56,572 bases of DNA from Leptospira sp. GTDB taxonomy: Bacteria > Spirochaetota > Leptospiria > Leptospirales > Leptospiraceae. Positions 17,274 to 25,512 of this stretch are shown here, piece after piece. Location of the stretch: the NCBI GenBank assembly GCA_016742255.1, contig JACVCB010000024.1:1-56572 (forward strand), written 5' to 3'. The position numbers were made by a program, and so were the translations under genes. Position 1 is the stretch's first letter; every line of letters starts with the position of its first letter. Under the pieces are notes generated by a model. The model was not told where the DNA came from, made no database searches, and was given only the letters and a program-made list of their open reading frames with translations.

Positions 17274-18727
17274 TTGATTCCTCCGAGGCAGAGATATTTG
17301 GTTACTGTATAATCATCTAGACCGTATTTGGAGCCTTCTCGTCCCATGCCTGAAAATTTGACTCCTCCAAAAGGGACTTGTTCTGAAGAAATGATCCCTT
17401 CGTTAATGCCTACCATTCCATATTCTAACTGTTCGGCGACTCTAAAAATACGTGCCATGTCTTTCGTGTAAAAATAGGATGCTAGGCCAAAATCGGTATC
17501 ATTTGCGAGTTTGATGGCTTCTTCTTCAGTTTGGAAGGTTTGGATACAAGAAACTGGTCCAAAGGTTTCTTCCTTTGTCACCATCATGGATGAGTTCACA
17601 GGATACAAAACGGTTGGTTCAAAAAAGTTTCCACCTAATTGGTGTGTGTTCCCACCGATCAAAACCTTTGCACCTTTGTTGACTGCATCTTGGATATGGG
17701 TTTTCACTTTTTCCACTGCGGCTTCATTGATAAGGGGGCCTTGGCTGGCACTCGGTTCCATTCCGTTGGCAACAACCAACTCTTTTGTTTTTTCAGCAAG
17801 TTTTTTGGAAAAGGTTTCAGCAACAGATGAATGCACTAAAAATCGATTCACACAAACACAAGTTTGTCCTGTGTTTCTGTACTTGGATAACATAGCACCT
17901 TTTACTGCTTCGTCTAAATCTGCATCTTCAAATACAATAAAAGGAGCATTCCCACCTAACTCAAGTGAGAGTTTTTTTAATGTAGCTGCCGATTTTTCCA
18001 TCAGGTAAATTCCTGTTTTTGTGGATCCAGTAAAACTAAGTTTGCGAACCTCTTTACTTTCTAAAATCGTTTTGCCGATGAGGATTGGATCTCCAACTAA
18101 CACATTCCAAACACCTTTTGGGAGTCCTGCTCGTTCTGCAAGAACTGCCATTGCAAGAGCTGAATAAGGAGTGAGTTCGGAAGGTTTGGATACCACGGTG
18201 CATCCTGCTGCAAGCGCAGGAGCCACTTTTCTTGCAAGCATTGCTGCAGGAAAATTCCAAGGAGTGATAGTTCCAACAACTCCAATGGGTTCTTTGAGTA
18301 CAAGAATCCTAGTATCTTTTCTGTGAGATGGGATTAAATCTCCATAAGCACGTTTTGCTTCTTCACCGAACCATTCAATATAAGAAGCTGCATAGGCAAT
18401 TTCTCCCCTAGCTTCCGTTAAAGGTTTTCCTTGTTCTTGTGTCATAATCAGTGCCAAGTCTTCTTGGTGGTCCATCATGAGTTGGAACCATTTGCGAAGG
18501 ATTCCTGCACGTTCTTTGGCAGGTCTCGATCTCCAATCCACAAACGCATCTTTGGCTGAACGGATTGCGTTGAGCGTGTCCTTTTCTGTTGCATGCGGGA
18601 TGTTCCCGATGGTTTCCCCTGTGGCAGGGTTATGTACTAAAATTTCTTTTTTATTTTCAGCGGGGCACCAAACCCCACCGATGAAATTTTCCTGGCGAAA
18701 AAGGTCTTTATCTTTGATGTATTTCAT
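17270..18727 (-). CDS. gabD: Succinate-semialdehyde dehydrogenase (GabD)
   Basis: The enzyme oxidises succinic semialdehyde to succinate, feeding the TCA cycle. The 485-residue protein carries ITPWNFPAAMLARKVAPALA, the NAD(P) site KLSFTGSTKTGIYLM, the catalytic glutamate in LELGGNAP and the cysteine in TGQTCVCVNRF, all typical of the GabD class. Residues in PSELTPYSALA, contacting the cofactor, fit the GabD family, but I cannot tell NAD from NADP preference. It is the first gene of the leftward operon, and its start lies 138 bases from the divergent ydcS-like gene. Confidence 0.9.
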   Translation of the reverse strand: MKYIKDKDLFRQENFIGGVWCPAENKKEILVHNPATGETIGNIPHATEKDTLNAIRSAKDAFVDWRSRPAKERAGILRKWFQLMMDHQEDLALIMTQEQGKPLTEARGEIAYAASYIEWFGEEAKRAYGDLIPSHRKDTRILVLKEPIGVVGTITPWNFPAAMLARKVAPALAAGCTVVSKPSELTPYSALAMAVLAERAGLPKGVWNVLVGDPILIGKTILESKEVRKLSFTGSTKTGIYLMEKSAATLKKLSLELGGNAPFIVFEDADLDEAVKGAMLSKYRNTGQTCVCVNRFLVHSSVAETFSKKLAEKTKELVVANGMEPSASQGPLINEAAVEKVKTHIQDAVNKGAKVLIGGNTHQLGGNFFEPTVLYPVNSSMMVTKEETFGPVSCIQTFQTEEEAIKLANDTDFGLASYFYTKDMARIFRVAEQLEYGMVGINEGIISSEQVPFGGVKFSGMGREGSKYGLDDYTVTKYLCLGGIK

Positions 18728-18800
18728 AGCAAACCTACGCTTTCACGAAAAACGTGCCTCATAAAAATTCCTACCTTTTTTTTGAAAACTTCAGAATTGG

Positions 18801-18830
18801 TTGCTTAATTTTGAATTTTTGGTATCTAAT
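18801..18830 (+). promoter_or_regulatory. Candidate promoter for the ydcSTUV-like operon
   Basis: In the 138-base divergent region, TTGCTT (18801-18806) is followed after 16 bases by TATCTA (18823-18828), about 40 bases before the ydcS ATG. The ribosome binding site CAGGAG follows. The boxes are imperfect and no operator dyad stands out, so confidence is low. Confidence 0.35.
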
Positions 18831-18865
18831 GCCTGACATAAGTAAAACCAGGAGCACATAGGTTT

Positions 18866-20035
18866 ATGAAATTCGATTCATACAAACGAGTGGTTTTTTT
18901 TACAGCAGTTCTTTCGATCGCTTTTGCGGTAACCTGCGGTAAAAAAGAAACAAAGGTTTCAGAAATTGGACAAGGCGAGGGAGAAGTTTCCATCGTTGCT
19001 TGGCCAGGTTACATTGAACGTGGTGAAACAGACAAAGGATATGACTGGGTCACTGAATTTGAAAAAAATACAGGCTGTAAAGTAAATGTAAAAACTGCCG
19101 CTACATCTGATGAGATGGTAGCACTTATGAATGAAGGTGGATTTGACTTGGTAACTGCTTCAGGTGACGCATCACTTCGATTAGTTGCAGGTGGAAAAGT
19201 CCAAGAGATTAACATTGATTTGATTCCAAGTTGGAAAAACGTAGACTCTCGTTTACAAAATGCTCCTTGGCATACTGTAGATGGTAAACATTTCGGAGTT
19301 CCTTACCAATGGGGACCAAACGTACTTATGTACAACACAAAAGTTTTTAAAAAAGCTCCAACAAGTTGGAATGTTGTATTTGAAGAACAAGTTTTACCAG
19401 ATGGAAAATCTAACAAAGGTAGAGTACAAGCATTCGATGGTCCAATTTACATCGCTGACGCTGCCCTTTATTTAAAAGTTGCAAAACCAGAACTTGGAAT
19501 CCAAGATCCTTACGAATTGGATGAAAAACAATACACAGCTGTGATTGAGTTATTAAAAAAACAAAGACAACTCGTTCCAAAATACTGGCATGATGCAATG
19601 GTTCAAGTTGACGATTTCAAAAAAGAAGGTTTAGTCGCTTCTTCAACATGGCCATTCCAAGTTAATTTACTTGTGAGTGAAAAACAACCTGTATCATCCA
19701 TCGTTCCTGTGGAAGGAGCTACTGGTTGGGCAGATAGTACAATGTTACACAAAGATTCTAAACACGTAAACTGTGCTTATAAATGGATGGAACATTCTCT
19801 TTCTCCAAAAGTACAAGGTGATTTAGCATCTTGGTTTGGATCTGTTCCTTCCGTTCCTGCTGCTTGTAAAGGGAATGCTTTACTTGGGGACACTGGTTGT
19901 GCAGTGAATGGATTCAACAATTTTGAAAAAATCTCTTTTTGGAGAACTCCAAAAGAAGATTGTTCAGGTGGAAGAAAATGTGTGCCTTATAAAAAATGGG
20001 CAGAAGATTATATTTCCATTATTGGAAGTAAATAA
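18866..20035 (+). CDS. ydcS: YdcS-like periplasmic binding lipoprotein of a polyamine/GABA-type ABC importer
   Basis: The 389-residue protein has a signal ending in a spirochaete-type lipobox (FAVTC-G near residue 24), so it is probably a lipoprotein, unlike the soluble E. coli protein. The mature part is a type II periplasmic binding protein of the PotD/PotF group. Long segments match E. coli YdcS from memory, for example VKTAATSDEMVALM, DLVTASGDASLRL and SNKGRVQAFDGPIYIADAAL. In E. coli ydcSTUV sits next to patD (ydcW), and here the same set faces patD across a divergent promoter region. The ligand is probably putrescine, GABA or a related amine. Four cysteines near the C terminus may form disulphides. 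Confidence 0.88.
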   Translation: MKFDSYKRVVFFTAVLSIAFAVTCGKKETKVSEIGQGEGEVSIVAWPGYIERGETDKGYDWVTEFEKNTGCKVNVKTAATSDEMVALMNEGGFDLVTASGDASLRLVAGGKVQEINIDLIPSWKNVDSRLQNAPWHTVDGKHFGVPYQWGPNVLMYNTKVFKKAPTSWNVVFEEQVLPDGKSNKGRVQAFDGPIYIADAALYLKVAKPELGIQDPYELDEKQYTAVIELLKKQRQLVPKYWHDAMVQVDDFKKEGLVASSTWPFQVNLLVSEKQPVSSIVPVEGATGWADSTMLHKDSKHVNCAYKWMEHSLSPKVQGDLASWFGSVPSVPAACKGNALLGDTGCAVNGFNNFEKISFWRTPKEDCSGGRKCVPYKKWAEDYISIIGSK

Positions 20036-20070
20036 AATCCTAACATCATAAGAGTTCTAAAGGAGATAGA

Positions 20071-21096
20071 ATGGACCAAGTTTACGATGTTGAGTTTCAA
20101 AATGTAACCAGGAAATTCGACCAATTCATAGCGGTAGATGATGTCTCCTTTGGGATTAAAAAAGGTGAGTTTTTTTCGATGTTAGGCCCTTCTGGGTCTG
20201 GTAAAACTACCTGCCTCCGAATGGTGGCGGGTTTTCAAGATACTAGTTCAGGAAGGGTTCTTTTGGAAGGAGTTGATGTCACGGGCATCCCTCCTTACAA
20301 AAGAAATGTCAATACAGTCTTCCAAGATTATGCTTTGTTCCCACATATGTCTGTTGCGGAAAATGTGGGGTATGGTTTAAAAATTAAAAAACTTCCAAGT
20401 GCTGAGATTTCAAAACGTGTTTCTGAAATGCTTGCGATGGTTCGCCTTCCCGATGTGGGAAATCGAAAACCATCGGAATTATCGGGAGGTCAAAGGCAAA
20501 GGATTGCACTGGCAAGGGCACTCATCAATCGTCCAGGTGTACTGTTGTTAGATGAACCATTGGGTGCACTTGATCTAAAACTGCGGGAAGAAATGCAGTT
20601 GGAGCTTAAAGCCATTCAAAAAGAAGTTGGGATCACGTTTATTTTTGTGACCCACGACCAAGAAGAAGCACTTTCGATGTCAGATCGAATCGCTGTCTTT
20701 AATAAAGGTAAGGTGGAACAAATTGCAACGCCAGAAGAGTTGTACAATCGCCCAAAAACAGAATTTGTAGCCAACTTTGTGGGAACTTCCAATATTTTAT
20801 CTGTTGAGGAAACAAAACGACTCACAGGCCATAATGGTAAGATGATGATCCGCCCGGAACGAGTCCATGTTTTTGCAAATGCAAAAGAGGACAACCATTC
20901 ATCTGGATATAGAACATTCAAAGCAATTTTAAAAAGCCAAGTATACTCAGGTGCAACATCTAAAATGCATTTTGAAACTCCTAGTGGATCTCGGATCATT
21001 GCCTCCACACAAAACTTAAAAATTTCTGCAGACCATATCGCAGTTGGTTCAGAAGTTTTAGTGGGTTGGAAAGATTCCGACATGCATTTGTTATAA
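20071..21096 (+). CDS. ydcT: ABC importer ATPase (YdcT/PotA-like)
   Basis: The 341-residue ATPase drives the importer. It has Walker A GPSGSGKTT, Q-loop FQDYALFPHMS, signature LSGGQRQRIALARAL, Walker B LLLDEPLGALD, the switch histidine in FVTHDQEEA and a C-terminal TOBE-type regulatory domain (about residues 240-341, with MIRPERVHV). This is the PotA/YdcT subclass of the spermidine/putrescine family. A strong ribosome binding site (AAAGGAGATAG) precedes the ATG. It follows ydcS by 35 bases and precedes ydcU by 7 bases. Confidence 0.92.
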   Translation: MDQVYDVEFQNVTRKFDQFIAVDDVSFGIKKGEFFSMLGPSGSGKTTCLRMVAGFQDTSSGRVLLEGVDVTGIPPYKRNVNTVFQDYALFPHMSVAENVGYGLKIKKLPSAEISKRVSEMLAMVRLPDVGNRKPSELSGGQRQRIALARALINRPGVLLLDEPLGALDLKLREEMQLELKAIQKEVGITFIFVTHDQEEALSMSDRIAVFNKGKVEQIATPEELYNRPKTEFVANFVGTSNILSVEETKRLTGHNGKMMIRPERVHVFANAKEDNHSSGYRTFKAILKSQVYSGATSKMHFETPSGSRIIASTQNLKISADHIAVGSEVLVGWKDSDMHLL

Positions 21097-21103
21097 GGAA
21101 ATC

Positions 21104-22024
21104 ATGATGACGAATGTTATGGATAGATTCATCACGTTTTTATTTTACAGAAAAAGTTTGGCACTTTTTTTATTGTTATCACCTCTGCTTGTTTGGCTTG
21201 GTGTAGTTTATTTAGGTTCTTTGTTTACTCTTCTCATCCAAAGTTTTTTCTCTATTGATTCCTTTTCGGGTGTCATCAAACGAGAATTCACATTTGAATC
21301 CTATTATGATTTATTCCGGCAGAGTACCAATTGGGATATTATCATTCGTACAACAACGATGGCTTTCACAGTGACAGTTGTGAGTGCGATCATTGCGTTT
21401 CCAATTGCTTATTATATGGCAATGAATGCTGGACCCAAACTAAAACCAATTTTGTATTTGGGTGTTATGTTGCCTTTATGGTCTAGTTACCTTGTAAAAG
21501 TGTATTCCTGGAAACTCATTATGGCCAAAGAAGGAATCCTTACCTGGTGTTTGGACCAGCTGGGGTTATTACACTTGTTAGATGTTATACTTTCCATCCC
21601 TGTCATTGGTGGCACTTCTTTATCTTTTTCCTACATCGGTATGTTTTTGGTATTCGTTTACATATGGTTACCTTACATGATTTTACCCATCCAGGCATCT
21701 TTAGAAAGAATTCCAAAAACACTTTTAGAAGCTTCCTCTGATTTGGGAGGAGGGCCCGCACAAACCTTTCGCAAAGTCATTTTACCTTTGGCGTTTCCTG
21801 GTGTCGTAGCTGGTTCTATTTTTACATTTTCATTAACACTCGGTGATTACATCATTCCTACAATCATAGGGAATTCGAGTTATTTTATTGGGATGGCTGT
21901 GTACACCCACCAAGGAACTGCGGGGAACATTCCACTTGCTGCTGCATTTTCTGTCGTTCCCATCGTGATTATGATGGTGTATTTAACAATCGCTAAACGA
22001 TTAGGAGCATTTGATGCGCTCTAA
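21104..22024 (+). CDS. ydcU: ABC importer permease 1 (YdcU/PotB-like)
   Basis: The 306-residue protein has about six transmembrane helices. The binding-protein-dependent permease loop appears in the segment EASSDLGGGPAQTFRKVILPLAFPG (EAA motif, near residue 210), which contacts the ATPase. The N terminus has a long first helix after a short cytosolic tail, as in PotB and YdcU. It lies between ydcT and ydcV and overlaps the latter's start. No missing segment is visible. Confidence 0.9.
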   Translation: MMTNVMDRFITFLFYRKSLALFLLLSPLLVWLGVVYLGSLFTLLIQSFFSIDSFSGVIKREFTFESYYDLFRQSTNWDIIIRTTTMAFTVTVVSAIIAFPIAYYMAMNAGPKLKPILYLGVMLPLWSSYLVKVYSWKLIMAKEGILTWCLDQLGLLHLLDVILSIPVIGGTSLSFSYIGMFLVFVYIWLPYMILPIQASLERIPKTLLEASSDLGGGPAQTFRKVILPLAFPGVVAGSIFTFSLTLGDYIIPTIIGNSSYFIGMAVYTHQGTAGNIPLAAAFSVVPIVIMMVYLTIAKRLGAFDAL

Positions 22025-22817
22025 ATGGAACTTAGGATCTATTGGATTAAAAACGGCAACTATCTTCGGTTTTTTGTTCATCCATATACCCATACTCATC
22101 ATCATCATGTATGCATTTTCGACAGATGAAAAAACGTTTCAATTCCCTCTACCGGGATTCACTACGAAATGGTTTGGAGTCGCATGGGAACGAAATGATA
22201 TCTGGGAAGCGATTATACTCTCTTCCCAAGTTGCATTCATTTCTACATTCATTGCAATCCTATTAGGAACACTGGCAAGCCTTGCCGTGTACCGAAGCCA
22301 ATTTTTTGGAAAAGAAATCATTTCCTTTCTTGTGATTTTACCCATTGCTCTCCCAGGCATTGTCACAGGGATTTCCCTTCGGTCTGCTATGTCTCTCTTT
22401 GGAATTCCCTTTAGCACTTGGACCATTGTCATTGCACATGCTACCTTTTGTATCGTGACTGTTTATAATAATGTTCTGGCAAGATTACGAAGGAGTTCTC
22501 ATTCCATGGTGGAAGCATCAATGGATTTAGGTGCAAACCCATGGCAAACATTTCGTTTTGTGATACTACCAAATATTGCAACTGCATTACTTGCAGGAGG
22601 AATGTTATCCTTTGCTTTGTCATTTGATGAAGTGATTGTAACAACGTTTACAGCTGGTCAACAATCAACCGTGCCTATCTGGATGTTAACAGAGTTTATT
22701 CGTCCAAGGCAAAGGCCAGTAACCAATGTGGTAGCTGTTTTTGTGATTTTAGTCACAACCATTCCAATCCTTGTCGCTTATTATCTCACAAAAGAAGATG
22801 ATGGTCGGAAAAAATAA
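22014..22817 (+). CDS. ydcV: ABC importer permease 2 (YdcV/PotC-like)
   Basis: The 267-residue protein has six predicted helices and the permease motif EASMDLGANPWQTFRFVILP near residue 175. Segments IALPGIVTGISL and SFALSFDEVIVTTFTAG are typical of the PotC/PotI/YdcV subfamily. The ATG at 22014 is chosen because AGGAG lies seven bases upstream; it overlaps the end of ydcU by 11 bases. It completes a full importer (binding protein, ATPase, two permeases). Confidence 0.9.
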   Translation: MRSKWNLGSIGLKTATIFGFLFIHIPILIIIMYAFSTDEKTFQFPLPGFTTKWFGVAWERNDIWEAIILSSQVAFISTFIAILLGTLASLAVYRSQFFGKEIISFLVILPIALPGIVTGISLRSAMSLFGIPFSTWTIVIAHATFCIVTVYNNVLARLRRSSHSMVEASMDLGANPWQTFRFVILPNIATALLAGGMLSFALSFDEVIVTTFTAGQQSTVPIWMLTEFIRPRQRPVTNVVAVFVILVTTIPILVAYYLTKEDDGRKK

Positions 22818-22948
22818 ATTCCATCCTTTTTTAGTGGATGGTCAATACGATATGATTTTCAGTTTCTAACGAAACCTCATCTACCAATATGATAATTATC
22901 AAAGGAAATTCACTTTCTTATCTTCCAGGATCGTGTTAGGATTAGCGT

Positions 22949-23380
22949 ATGGAAAAATTAATACAAAAACTGATCATCCCCATTGATGGTTCACCAAGTT
23001 CGGCAAAGGCCTTGGAATTTGGATTGGCATTAGCCAAGGCAAGTAATGCAATTTGTTATGTTGTAGAAGTGATAGAGGACTTTGGACCACTCCCTGGGTA
23101 TTATGATGCAGCTCCTCCTGGAAAGGATCGAGTCAAATGGATCTCGGAACAACGATTTGAAAAAATCCATCCGATCTTAGAGGAGACAACCGTAAAATGG
23201 AATCGTGTGGTATTGGAAGGATACCCTGCTGAAGAAATTTGTAAACTAGCGGAAAAAGAAAAAGTCGATTTGATTGTGATTGGAAGTCGTGGCCATGGAA
23301 TTTTAGGCAGATTCATAATGGGAAGTGTCTCCGATAGAGTTGTACATTATGCACCATGTTCTGTAACTGTCGTTAGGTGA
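22949..23380 (+). CDS. Universal stress protein (UspA family)
   Basis: The 143-residue cytosolic protein has the Usp fold: the first strand [20 protein letters not shown] and the ATP-binding C-terminal motif [34 protein letters not shown], corresponding to G-2x-G-9x-G-S/T. The ATP-binding glycines are present, so it is probably the nucleotide-binding subtype. It lies 102 bases upstream of the AfsA-PilZ gene and could share regulation with that cluster, or stand alone. The Usp role in stress survival is family knowledge. Confidence 0.9.
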   Translation: MEKLIQKLIIPIDGSPSSAKALEFGLALAKASNAICYVVEVIEDFGPLPGYYDAAPPGKDRVKWISEQRFEKIHPILEETTVKWNRVVLEGYPAEEICKLAEKEKVDLIVIGSRGHGILGRFIMGSVSDRVVHYAPCSVTVVR

Positions 23381-23482
23381 ATTTACCATAATTTTGACAA
23401 ATTAATGTTAAATTACTTGCCTTGAAAGGTATCCCATTGGAATCTACGGGTTAATCCTAAAGTAGATTCCTGGTTGATACAA

Positions 23483-24742
23483 ATGAAGGTTCCCGAAAAA
23501 GAAGAACTCCCCACTGTTTTACCTCTCGATAAACGTTACACTCGCACTTATTTCCAAGAAGATAGTTTTGTTTCCAATATAAGAAGGGCTCTGCCTCGGA
23601 TGATTTTGGCAGACCTCATGGAAAGTGATGTTTTACCAAAACTGAACGAAGAAGAAAAGGAATTTCTTTTATTCTATTATATTAAAAGAACTGATGCGTC
23701 GGGGAGTTATTATCAATTAAAAACAATTCCTTCTCGGATACGTAAAGAATCAGCAGATCGTATACTAAATGAAGCGAATATAGATGATTCTGGTAGAGAA
23801 TTCTTAAGCCAATTTTATAATTTTGATACTGAAATCGAACAATATGTACTCAATGACCAAGTGACAGAAGCTGATGAGATTAAAATTTTACAACTTGTCA
23901 AACGTAGAGATTATTATGTAGGCAATGTAGAAAAATCGATGATCTCTGCAATCTTTGAAAGATTCCCTGAGATTCCAAAACGGGACACTTTTTTTGCAAA
24001 TTTGTATGTCCCTCCAACTCATAAATACTATTCTCCTCCCAATTTAAAACACATTTCAGGTATGCAAATTGTGGAAGCGGCAAGGCAATTGGGAATTGCA
24101 TGTAATCACATGTTTGGGAAAGTCCCTTTTGAAGATGTCACCTTCTTATTGTTATATTTAAATTCTGAATTTTTGCAATATGCAAAAATGAATATGCCCA
24201 TTAAACTTAGGGTCAAAGCAAAAGAAGTTAAATACAGTAAATCCGGATATTGGAACTACTCAAAACTCGCCATTACTGCCTACCAAGAGAACCAAGAAAT
24301 TACGAAAATTGAAATGGCCGCGAGTATTTTGCCTTTAAAGGTATACAAACGCTTAAAAAGCACGCAGGAAGAAGTGTATGAAATTGATCCAAGGTTTCGG
24401 ATTTTGGATCGTTTTAAGAACAATATTTCCATTCGAGAAAATGGAAGGAATATTGTCTCAACAATCGAAAATATATCAAATTCTGGATTTATGGTGCGCT
24501 GCTCAGGAATCCATCCGGGAACATTGTCCACTGAGCAACAACTAGAATTTTTTATGCATTTTGATATTGTTGGTTTCGTACACGGAACTTGTATTTTATT
24601 ATGGGTAAAAGAAGACGATAATAATGAAGATATGTTTTTTGCTGGATTTCGTTTTGAAGAAATATCTGATCTAGACAGGGCAAATGTAAAGGAAGCAATC
24701 AATCGGTATGGAAGATTGATAGAAGATAGGGAAATCCAATGA
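23483..24742 (+). CDS. AfsA-related hotdog domain fused to a PilZ domain
   Basis: The protein is about 419 residues. Residues about 1-165 are a helical region I do not recognise. Residues about 170-290 form an AfsA-type hotdog domain, with VPPTHKYY followed by GMQIVEAARQLGIACNHMFG, matching the H and E-x-x-R-Q signature of A-factor biosynthesis proteins. The C-terminal 115 residues look like PilZ, with R-I-L-D-R (RxxxR, about 306-310) followed 20 residues later by N-I-S-N-S-G (N/DxSxxG), the c-di-GMP-binding signature. AfsA condenses a beta-ketoacyl-ACP with dihydroxyacetone phosphate in butyrolactone signal synthesis; whether this protein does so is unknown. It has one hotdog copy where AfsA has two. 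ATG 23483 is preferred to a TTG three codons upstream. The stop overlaps the next start (ATGA). Confidence 0.8.
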   Translation: MKVPEKEELPTVLPLDKRYTRTYFQEDSFVSNIRRALPRMILADLMESDVLPKLNEEEKEFLLFYYIKRTDASGSYYQLKTIPSRIRKESADRILNEANIDDSGREFLSQFYNFDTEIEQYVLNDQVTEADEIKILQLVKRRDYYVGNVEKSMISAIFERFPEIPKRDTFFANLYVPPTHKYYSPPNLKHISGMQIVEAARQLGIACNHMFGKVPFEDVTFLLLYLNSEFLQYAKMNMPIKLRVKAKEVKYSKSGYWNYSKLAITAYQENQEITKIEMAASILPLKVYKRLKSTQEEVYEIDPRFRILDRFKNNISIRENGRNIVSTIENISNSGFMVRCSGIHPGTLSTEQQLEFFMHFDIVGFVHGTCILLWVKEDDNNEDMFFAGFRFEEISDLDRANVKEAINRYGRLIEDREIQ

Positions 24743-25503
24743 AAAAGAAAAAAGTAGCCTTAGTCACTGGTGGAACTTCCGGATTAGGTAGAGCGATTGT
24801 GTTAGAATATGCAAACGCTGGTTATGTGGTTGGTTTTTGTGGTCGCAGGAAACAGGAAGGGGAAGATACTCTCGCTTTACTTGCAAAACAAGGCGGTGAA
24901 GGTATATTTTTCAAATGTGATGTCACACAATCGGAAGCAGTTCGTAATTTTGTAGAAACCATTGTAGATAAATATGGCCAAATAGATGTAGCAGTTAATA
25001 ATGCTGGGATTTCAGGAGTCCTTAAAACGACAGCTGATTATCCATTAGATATTTTTGATTCTGTAATGGATGTAAATCTAAAAGGTACTTTTTTATCAAT
25101 GCAGTTTGAATTAAAGCAATTTATCAAACAAACAAACGGTGGTGTGATCATCAATGTTTCGTCTGCATTAGGTTTACGTGGAAAAGAAAAAGCAGGCCCT
25201 TATTCAATGTCAAAACATGGAATCATAGGACTGACTAAATCTGCTGCTTTAGAGTATGGTGCACAAGGGATTCGAGTCATTGCACTTTGTCCGGGTGGAA
25301 TACAAACTGAAATGGACGATGTATTTTATGCAAATGTACCAAATCCAGAAGAAGTTAAAAAAGAAAGAATGAAATCTTATGCCTTAGGTCGGATGGCAAC
25401 TCCTGAAGAAGTAGCCAAAACTTGTGTATGGTTGTCTGGTGATGGAGCTGCTTTTATCACTGGTGCTGTCATCCCAGTGGATGGCGGAAAAACGGCTAGA
25501 TAA
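24739..25503 (+). CDS. SDR-family oxidoreductase (3-oxoacyl-ACP reductase-like)
   Basis: The 254-residue classical short-chain dehydrogenase has the cofactor loop TGGTSGLGRA near residue 10, NNAG near residue 88, catalytic Ser in INVSSALGLRG, the YxxxK pair in YSMSKHG, and a C-terminal ITGAVIPVDGG. An arginine pair after the second strand (CGRRK) fits an NADPH preference. It is translationally coupled to the AfsA-PilZ gene by a 4-base overlap. In Streptomyces butyrolactone pathways a reductase acts after AfsA, so a similar order is plausible here. The substrate cannot be read from the sequence. Confidence 0.9.
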   Translation: MKKKKVALVTGGTSGLGRAIVLEYANAGYVVGFCGRRKQEGEDTLALLAKQGGEGIFFKCDVTQSEAVRNFVETIVDKYGQIDVAVNNAGISGVLKTTADYPLDIFDSVMDVNLKGTFLSMQFELKQFIKQTNGGVIINVSSALGLRGKEKAGPYSMSKHGIIGLTKSAALEYGAQGIRVIALCPGGIQTEMDDVFYANVPNPEEVKKERMKSYALGRMATPEEVAKTCVWLSGDGAAFITGAVIPVDGGKTAR

Positions 25504-25512
25504 GGATTCTAT

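Noticed and set aside
17511..18008. A 165-residue frame opposite gabD
   Set aside because: The complementary strand encodes a full-length enzyme with all catalytic residues, and this frame has no start signals.
22821..22841. CCATCC / GGATGG hairpin after the ydcV-like gene as an intrinsic terminator
   Set aside because: The stem is only six bases and no U-run follows on the + strand, so it does not meet the usual criteria, though it may end the mRNA.
23394..23422. A perfect TTGACA upstream of the AfsA-PilZ gene as a promoter
   Set aside because: No acceptable -10 box is found 16-18 bases downstream, so I did not list it as a promoter.
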